Source of the DNA: a virus
IMG/VR virus record: IMGVR_UViG_3300021233_000060
Location: 1-44,756 of that record
Strand: one strand, 5' to 3'
Length of the DNA: 44,756 nt
Each line of letters starts with the position of its first letter. Position 1 is the stretch's first letter. The notes under the pieces are model-generated. The model saw nothing but the letters and a program-made list of their open reading frames with translations. It was not told the origin of the DNA and ran no database searches. The position numbers and the translations under genes were made by a program. This document shows, one piece after another, positions 39,617 through 44,756 of this stretch.

Positions 39617-39857
39617 CTACAACTACTAGCTTTACTTTTACAACTACATAGCCTAGTTCATGTGCATCCACAGACCACTTAGGACGTTTCCAGAACGCTG
39701 CTTCCGTAAGAGGATACACATCACGATAACGTGTGTTAGCAGTCCATGAATTCTTAGCTGCACCTACAGAACCAAAGGTACTTCCTTGTTTCCAAAACTT
39801 GTTGGTCTTTACATTGTACACAGCATACTTGATTGGGTTATCTTCTTCATTACTCAT
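39606..39857 (-). CDS. Hypothetical protein
   Basis: The product has 83 residues, rich in Lys, Trp, Val and Tyr (IKYAVYNVKTNKFWKQGSTF, then AAKNSWTANTRY). Similar short proteins with a YAVYN...F...G.....AKN.W order occur in phage early regions from memory, without known function. It overlaps genes on both sides. Confidence 0.7.
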   Translation of the reverse strand: MSNEEDNPIKYAVYNVKTNKFWKQGSTFGSVGAAKNSWTANTRYRDVYPLTEAAFWKRPKWSVDAHELGYVVVKVKLVVVDET

Positions 39858-40125
39858 TATTTTGCTCCCTTAGTTGGACCATTTGTGCAGCTTTCTCAGC
39901 CACAATCTCAATTACATTACGGATAACTTCACCACTCTTCCAATCCGCAAATAGTGGTTCGCCCTGCACATTGATTTTAACACGAGTGATGCGTCCCTGT
40001 TCCTTATGTTGAAACTCTCTGACAACAACAACGTTAAGTCCCTTTAGCGCAAATGCTTCCTTGACTTCATCCTCATAGCGTTTGTACACACCAACTTCGT
40101 AGTAGCCTATTTCTTCATTGCTCAT
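39850..40125 (-). CDS. Hypothetical protein
   Basis: The product has 91 residues from ATG 40125 (MSNEEIGYYEVGVYKR). An alternating beta/helix layout (ALKGLNVVVVREFQHKEQGR, ITRVKINVQGE) is seen. An earlier in-frame start would overlap the exonuclease gene further. No family recognised. Part of the replication-gene operon. Confidence 0.7.
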   Translation of the reverse strand: MSNEEIGYYEVGVYKRYEDEVKEAFALKGLNVVVVREFQHKEQGRITRVKINVQGEPLFADWKSGEVIRNVIEIVAEKAAQMVQLREQNNE

Positions 40126-41002
40126 ACTTCTGCGCCTTCTCTTCGTGTTCTGGTGCAACATACACATAGTCAGTCATGGCACCCTCTTTGGTGGAAGCTT
40201 TAGTCACAAGCTTAGGCAGAGTGCGAACATTGGTCCAGCACGACGATCTGTAGTTACAAAAGTGACACGCTTCCGGCACAACCAAGTTACCCGTAAGCTT
40301 ACCGTAGAACGTTTCTGCTTCTGCTTCAAAGCTACGCTTAAACGGTTCATCATTGTTGATGTAGCTGACAGTGGCTTCGATCTGCTTAAGCACCTTGTCT
40401 ACATCAGGTGTAGCTTTGAGGTACTTGAATTCACCGTTAGACTTGTTAATTACCCACCAGCCGCCAACGTCTACGCCAGCAGCAGTAGCATAAGCTACAA
40501 GCTGTGCAACATAGCCAAAGCTGTCACCTTCTTCAAGCGTTTCGTAGTTGTCAAACTTGTTCTTGAAGCTCCAAGGTGATGCAGACTTAACATCATCAAT
40601 GGCACCGTTAAGCTTCAAGTCGTAGCTACCACGAATCTCTGTGTCACCAACTTTTAGGAATACAGTTTCAGATTCACCAAACTCAACACCCGCTGCACGA
40701 AGCAAACCCTTGAACACTGCTTCTGTAACGTCACCGATAAGCATCTGCATAAGGAAGAACGGTTGCATTGGAGTTGCAAGCTCTGGCTTATTCTTATCAA
40801 ACCAAAGCTGACACGTAGGACGACCTAGGTTAGACATTCGTAGTGAGAAGTTTTCCTTACGTGAAGGACCACTGAGTTGTTTCTTTAGAGAAGCTTTCAC
40901 GTCTGCAGCCACTTGGTCGAGGATATCATCGCTGACACTCCCCGACCCTGCAGCTACAGCTTGAAGCAACATATGAAGTGCTACTTCTGCTGGATGGTTC
41001 AT
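40115..41002 (-). CDS. Cas4/RecB-like exonuclease with Fe-S cluster
   Basis: The product has 295 residues. The PD-(D/E)xK nuclease core shows Glu94, GSYDLKLNGAIDDVKS with Asp128 and Asp137-x-Lys139, and a Tyr/Gln helix after it. One cysteine (Cys64, GRPTCQLWF) and a C-terminal trio (CHFCNYRSSC, residues 246-255) form the four-cysteine Fe-S clamp of Cas4 and AddB. No CRISPR genes are near. In a phage it likely replaces the T7 exonuclease in recombination and host DNA breakdown; the SSB-like gene adjoins it. Confidence 0.88.
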   Translation of the reverse strand: MNHPAEVALHMLLQAVAAGSGSVSDDILDQVAADVKASLKKQLSGPSRKENFSLRMSNLGRPTCQLWFDKNKPELATPMQPFFLMQMLIGDVTEAVFKGLLRAAGVEFGESETVFLKVGDTEIRGSYDLKLNGAIDDVKSASPWSFKNKFDNYETLEEGDSFGYVAQLVAYATAAGVDVGGWWVINKSNGEFKYLKATPDVDKVLKQIEATVSYINNDEPFKRSFEAEAETFYGKLTGNLVVPEACHFCNYRSSCWTNVRTLPKLVTKASTKEGAMTDYVYVAPEHEEKAQKYEQ

Positions 41003-41014
41003 ATACGCTACTCC

Positions 41015-41953
41015 TTAGAACGGGATTTCATCGTCGTTGTAGTCTACAGTAGCAGTGTCATTGCTAATATCAATCATGGATTGCAGCAACTCTTTCTGCT
41101 CTTCCGTAATATCATCTTCATGCACCGCAGCCCACAGCTTCAAGATCATGCTGTTGTTGAATTCAACCCAAGCCAAGAAGTCTTTCACTGCTTGCTGATC
41201 TTCTGCGGTAAGCTCCACAGGTGCGATAGGCTCAGCTACAACGAAGTGGTTAAGCTCACCGTTAGGCAGAGGCACAGAGTCACTGGTGAAGCGCACATTA
41301 TACTGAATGGGCAGACGGTTAAGCTTAGCCAAAGCTTTGGCAACACCTTCCACGTTCTTATAGCTCTTGCTGTTCTTGATACGCATGAAGAAGGGCGTAG
41401 GACCAGCAAACTCTACAGTGTTACCGTTCTCGTCAACAGGGTTATCCAGAGTGACGTAGCCGAAGACAAGCAGCACACGCTTGGTGTTCTTCACAATGTC
41501 ACGCAAAGGTCCAGCCAAGGTATCATAGTCTTTGATGTAACCACCGGGACGACCACAGTTGAAGCCACCGTAGTTATCCTTCAAGTCGCCACTGTTGAGG
41601 CTAAGTGCCATCACTGAACGGAACATCTTACCGTCTTTACCTTCAACAGGTGCAGCATACTTCTCAAAACGTTGATACTGATAGCGTTGCATGAAGATAC
41701 GAACAGTAACAGTGTCAGAGTAGATCGTTTTACCGTCAGCAGTGGTCAGCGAGTAGTTGCCACCAGCGACAGTTTCAACCGTCATTTTCTTGCCCTTATG
41801 CTCCATTTCACCTTTGACAGCTTTGTAGAGTTGCTTGAGTTCTGCAAGAGTGCTGGCTTGTTCGTTACCTCCGCCAGTGGAGAAGCCCAACATCTTAGCG
41901 AGGTCAGTGCCAGCGTCGAAGGTGTCGTTCAGGAGTGCGATATCATTGCTCAT
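41015..41953 (-). CDS. Single-stranded DNA-binding protein candidate
   Basis: The product has 312 residues, with a long beta-rich body (NYSLTTADGKTIYSDTVTVR and onwards) and a C-terminal acidic tail ending DYNDDEIPF, almost the DDDIPF tip by which bacterial SSB recruits partner proteins. Larger than E. coli SSB (178). Position between polymerase and exonuclease supports a replication role. The start has AAGGA upstream, and the promoter at 42007 stands before it. Confidence 0.78.
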   Translation of the reverse strand: MSNDIALLNDTFDAGTDLAKMLGFSTGGGNEQASTLAELKQLYKAVKGEMEHKGKKMTVETVAGGNYSLTTADGKTIYSDTVTVRIFMQRYQYQRFEKYAAPVEGKDGKMFRSVMALSLNSGDLKDNYGGFNCGRPGGYIKDYDTLAGPLRDIVKNTKRVLLVFGYVTLDNPVDENGNTVEFAGPTPFFMRIKNSKSYKNVEGVAKALAKLNRLPIQYNVRFTSDSVPLPNGELNHFVVAEPIAPVELTAEDQQAVKDFLAWVEFNNSMILKLWAAVHEDDITEEQKELLQSMIDISNDTATVDYNDDEIPF

Positions 41954-42006
41954 TTTGGTTCCTTTTGTTGTTAACTTTCCGCTTTGTTTCGTTTGGCGGA
42001 GAAGTA

Positions 42007-42035
42007 GTTATACTCATTTTAGGTATCTGTGTCAA
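42007..42035 (-). promoter_or_regulatory. Leftward sigma70-type promoter for the SSB-like gene
   Basis: On the minus strand: TTGACA (complement of 42030-42035), 17-base spacer, TATAAC (complement of 42007-42012) followed by TA. It sits in a 100-base gap after the polymerase gene and would drive the SSB-like protein, exonuclease, endonuclease I and perhaps the genes beyond. Confidence 0.78.
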
Positions 42036-42053
42036 GCTTTTTGTTTAGCCTAG

Positions 42054-44117
42054 TCACAGTTTCTTCACGTCTTTCTGGTTCAGCCAATTGTCACCAATCT
42101 TTGCTTCTAGCAGAAGAGGCACGTTCATGTCAATACCAAAAGCGTTCTTGATAATGTCATGCAGATCAGCGTTCATGCCATCAATAAGAGCAATCATGCG
42201 GTCAATCTCGTCGGGGTGTACATCGAACACAATGGAGTCATGCACAGTGTTGACAAGCAGAGACTTGAAGTTACCCTCTCGTAGCCGCCGATCAATCTCA
42301 ATAAGCACAACTGGAACAATGTCACCTGTAGCGAAACCTTGCACCGGATAATTCTTGATCCTAGTGAAGTTGGTTACGCTGCCATTCTTACGCCGTACAG
42401 TGTTGGGGAAAGCATATTGCCTGCCACTTGGAATGGTGATCTTTTCAAACCTAACAGCTTCATCACCAAGCTTCTTATGCCAAGCAGCAATGCCAACATA
42501 CTTCTCAATGAAGTGGTGGTAGTAAGCAGCTTGAGCAACCGTTCTACCGTGTCCCGTAGCGCCATACAGAGGTGCGAACGTGTGGGCTTTGGCATTCTGT
42601 CGTGTGGTTTCCTCTCCTGCATCTGTAATAACCTTTGCTGTGTAACTGTGAACGTCGAAGCCTGTACGCACTTCTTCCATAGCCAATTCGTCTTGTGCCA
42701 AGTAAGCAGCAACACGAAACTCTAGCTGTGCGAAGTCAGCTTCCATAACCTTGCCGCCTTTGAAGCGTGACACGAAAGCTTTCTTAACAGGGAATGTACC
42801 GCCCCGTGGCATGTTCTGCATATTAGGGTTACGGCCACTAAAGCGACCCGTTGCAGTGATATGTTGTGTCAGACCTACGTGTAGCAGCCCATCGGCTTTA
42901 GTGTAAGCTTCAATGCCACCAACGAAACTAGAGAGGTAGCTAGACACAGCACTCATGCGTTGTAGATCAAGCAGAAACTGTTCCGCTTCATCCATCTTGT
43001 TTTGCTTAGCCACAACGATTAGCGTAGACAGATTGTCTTTAGCTGTAGAGAAACCATTAGCTGAAACCCAATCTTTACTTGGTGCTGAGAAGCGAAGACC
43101 AGCTAATTCTTTTGTGTTACGAAGTAGGAAGCCATTTGCATCACACTCTTTACACTTGTTAGCTTTAGCGTATGGTTGCCCATTGGCTTTGGTCTTGTGT
43201 ACGTACTTCCTGCCTTCACACACAGGACACTGATACGCTACAGTCTTGAACAGAGGCTTTGTGTTAGCTTTAACTGCAGCCTTGAATTCAGCATCTGTCT
43301 TAGTGTGTTCAAATAGTTGCACCCACTCTTTCTTATTATTCAATGCACAGCTAAACACAACTTGAGACATTTGCTCAGGGCTATTGAGGTTAACAGGAGT
43401 ATCACCCATAAGTATCCGCACTTGCTTATACAGACGTTCTTCAATCTGTGCTAGCTCAGTCTCAAACTCAAGCTTAACTTCTGCCAATGCGTCACTATCA
43501 ACTGCAAATCCGTTACAATACATTCGTGTCAACACGACACATGTTTGCATAGTTGTGTTACGCACAGGAATAAGTGACTTGGAGTATTCTCTGTTGTAGT
43601 CTTTTAGCTGCGCTAGGTATAGCTCTCTAGTGGTACCAAGGTCAAAGCTAAGGTACTCTGTAAGCTCTGTTAGTGGCATGTTTCTAGTGGTACCACCAGC
43701 ATTGAAGTGAGCCTTAAGTGTATCCTGTTTCTGCACGGGTAGCTTACGACGAATAGCACAAGCTTCCAGTGACAGTGGTTCGTCGAGGCCACGTAGTAGC
43801 AGATATTCTCCAAGCATTGTGTCGTACACAGGGCCGTCATACTTGAAGCCACTTTCCCACAGCCACATCAAGTCATGGTTTAGGTTGTGACCAATGAGCA
43901 GCGTACACTTATCCAGTGCAGCTTGGATACGCTTGTGGTTAGCTCCTGTGGTATCTTGTGCCTCTTCGTGGTCAAATGGAAGCATCAACTTCCTAGCATC
44001 ATCTACACGTTGCATACCAACCATAGTCAGAGTGTTAGCTGCTTCAAATGGATCAAGGTGCAGCTTGTCGTGGTGTGTAGTGGTACTATTCTCAACGTCT
44101 AGGATGTATTCGGTCAT
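42054..44117 (-). CDS. DNA polymerase, family A with proofreading domain
   Basis: The product has 687 residues, near the T7 length of 704. Exonuclease motif I is Asp7-x-Glu9 (LDVEN). Polymerase motif A is ADFAQLEFRVAAYL (Asp461), motif B RQNAKAHTFAPLYG (506-519), motif C VHDSIVFDVH. Where T7 polymerase has its thioredoxin-binding loop, this protein has a zinc-ribbon-like insert (Cys297, 300, 322, 325). ATG 44117 has AAGGAG 5 bases upstream; a longer frame to 44141 is less likely. Confidence 0.95.
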   Translation of the reverse strand: MTEYILDVENSTTTHHDKLHLDPFEAANTLTMVGMQRVDDARKLMLPFDHEEAQDTTGANHKRIQAALDKCTLLIGHNLNHDLMWLWESGFKYDGPVYDTMLGEYLLLRGLDEPLSLEACAIRRKLPVQKQDTLKAHFNAGGTTRNMPLTELTEYLSFDLGTTRELYLAQLKDYNREYSKSLIPVRNTTMQTCVVLTRMYCNGFAVDSDALAEVKLEFETELAQIEERLYKQVRILMGDTPVNLNSPEQMSQVVFSCALNNKKEWVQLFEHTKTDAEFKAAVKANTKPLFKTVAYQCPVCEGRKYVHKTKANGQPYAKANKCKECDANGFLLRNTKELAGLRFSAPSKDWVSANGFSTAKDNLSTLIVVAKQNKMDEAEQFLLDLQRMSAVSSYLSSFVGGIEAYTKADGLLHVGLTQHITATGRFSGRNPNMQNMPRGGTFPVKKAFVSRFKGGKVMEADFAQLEFRVAAYLAQDELAMEEVRTGFDVHSYTAKVITDAGEETTRQNAKAHTFAPLYGATGHGRTVAQAAYYHHFIEKYVGIAAWHKKLGDEAVRFEKITIPSGRQYAFPNTVRRKNGSVTNFTRIKNYPVQGFATGDIVPVVLIEIDRRLREGNFKSLLVNTVHDSIVFDVHPDEIDRMIALIDGMNADLHDIIKNAFGIDMNVPLLLEAKIGDNWLNQKDVKKL

Positions 44118-44119
44118 TG

Positions 44120-44293
44120 CTACTCCTTTATTTCTCCGCACATAAGAGATGCTTGATTAGGACGCCTAGCTAAAGATGTACCTGTTTTACCACATTTACT
44201 GCATGTAAGTTTATACAAATCATCTTCACGCCACACTCTACTCTCTAGCTCTTCTAACTCAATATGTTCTTCGTCGCCTTTACACCACTTCAT
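44120..44293 (-). CDS. Small zinc-ribbon-like protein
   Basis: The product has 57 residues. An acidic helix (DEEHIELEELESRVWREDDL) is followed by KLTCSKCGKTGTSLARRP with a CxxC pair; two more cysteines (Cys4 and one in LMCGEIKE) could complete a zinc site. It ends two bases before the polymerase start, with that gene's ribosome site inside its last codons. Function unknown; perhaps a replication accessory. Confidence 0.68.
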   Translation of the reverse strand: MKWCKGDEEHIELEELESRVWREDDLYKLTCSKCGKTGTSLARRPNQASLMCGEIKE

Positions 44294-44295
44294 TG

Positions 44296-44436
44296 TTACT
44301 CCTTTACTTGTAGCAATCCATCCCGTGCTGCACGGAGAATAGTGTATCCGTATAGCCCTGTAGCTGTATCATACTTCTGCAATGCTTCTTCGATTAGCTC
44401 TTTACGTATAGCTAGAAGCTGTTCCTCATGACTCAT
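44296..44436 (-). CDS. Small helical hypothetical protein
   Basis: The product has 46 residues from ATG 44436 (MSHEEQLLAIRKELIEEALQ), then YDTATGLYGYTILRAARDGL. It is short, helical and charged. Longer in-frame starts would overlap the 44426 gene fully. Overlap with the end of that gene couples their translation. No family recognised. Confidence 0.62.
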   Translation of the reverse strand: MSHEEQLLAIRKELIEEALQKYDTATGLYGYTILRAARDGLLQVKE

Positions 44437-44650
44437 AAGTTTCATCCTCATCCTTATATTCGTATTCAATCTCAACATCATCACCGTAGTGCTTCTCAAT
44501 GAAGTCACGAAGCACACCCTCTTCGCCACCCGCCTCAATGTTGTACGTGAATGCACCAACAGTGACTGTAGCATCTACACCCCAACTTGTGCAGCAGCCA
44601 TCACCACAGTGATATTCCCACGGCTTATATGTAATGTTAACAGTAGTCAT
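44426..44650 (-). CDS. Small acidic hypothetical protein
   Basis: The product has 74 residues. HCGDGCCTSWGVDATVTVG in the N-terminal part has three cysteines and one histidine close together, which could bind a metal; the C-terminal half is very acidic (FIEKHYGDDVEIEYEYKDED). AAGGAG precedes the ATG. It lies between the helicase and polymerase genes. I recall similar CGDGCC proteins in phage early regions, with no known role. Confidence 0.7.
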   Translation of the reverse strand: MTTVNITYKPWEYHCGDGCCTSWGVDATVTVGAFTYNIEAGGEEGVLRDFIEKHYGDDVEIEYEYKDEDETYES

Positions 44651-44662
44651 TAGTTGTTCTCC

Positions 44663-44756
44663 TTATGCTTGATAAATTGCTCGTGCTCCGTCAAGCTCAC
44701 AATGTACAATACCATGCCAGCCGCTGAGCTTGTTCTTGGCAATCTTGATGTGACGC
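44663..44756 (-). CDS. Replicative helicase C-terminus (partial)
   Basis: The last 30 codons of a leftward gene enter from the right edge: RHIKIAKNKLSGWHGIVHCE, then LDGARAIYQA and a stop. The KIAKNKLSG word is the end of the RecA-like motor domain of DnaB/T7 gp4-type helicases, where the conserved form is (V/I)AKNR.G. The start and all catalytic motifs are outside the window, so the assignment rests on this tail and on position ahead of the polymerase. Confidence 0.7.
   Translation of the reverse strand, partial: RHIKIAKNKLSGWHGIVHCELDGARAIYQA

Noticed and set aside
40115-41002. Cas4-like gene as part of a CRISPR system
   Set aside because: No cas1/cas2-like gene or repeat-spacer array is visible in the window; Cas4-like exonucleases are common in phage replication operons.

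Overview
This window is most of a tailed double-stranded DNA phage genome, assembled as a contig and incomplete at both ends. The virion set is podovirus-like: terminase, a 694-residue portal, scaffold, a coat protein with no separate protease, an adaptor plus nozzle (tail tubular A/B type), no tape measure, and very large internal (ejection) proteins. The host is not identifiable. Paired spanins imply a Gram-negative host. A B12-dependent ribonucleotide reductase implies a host that makes or imports cobalamin. No phage RNA polymerase gene is visible. Four matching promoters (TTGACA, 16-17 bases, TATAACTA) on both strands suggest that host sigma70-type RNA polymerase transcribes both gene arms.

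Layout. Bases 1-18 are a sequencing adapter remnant. Two leftward genes follow (19-751, the first cut off). Then comes a gene-free region of about 1.6 kb (752-2359) with a dense palindrome cluster and a diverged direct duplication. From 2360 to 32332 all genes run rightward: lysis (endolysin, holin, Rz/Rz1), a head-spike-like module whose base composition differs from its neighbours, small lysine-rich proteins, terminase, portal, scaffold, coat, adaptor, nozzle, tail fibre and internal virion proteins. A strong hairpin at 32341 separates the two arms. From 44756 back to 32380 the genes run leftward: helicase C-terminus, family A DNA polymerase, SSB-like protein, Cas4-like exonuclease, endonuclease I, MazG-like protein, class II ribonucleotide reductase, a small helical protein that may be an Acb2/Tad1-type immune-signal sponge, glutaredoxin, two tRNAs and PhoH.

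The window is rich in mobile nucleases. Two group I introns can be placed to the base by P1 and P10 pairings. One splits the Walker A motif of the large terminase and carries a GIY-YIG enzyme. The other splits the radical-cysteine motif of ribonucleotide reductase and carries a LAGLIDADG enzyme. A free-standing HNH enzyme and an endonuclease VII-like enzyme sit between structural genes.

How it works together: the leftward arm makes nucleotides (reductase, glutaredoxin, MazG-like), copies and processes DNA, and may blunt host defence. The rightward arm builds the particle, packages DNA and lyses the cell. Assignments come from reading the sequence and remembered family motifs; no database search was run.
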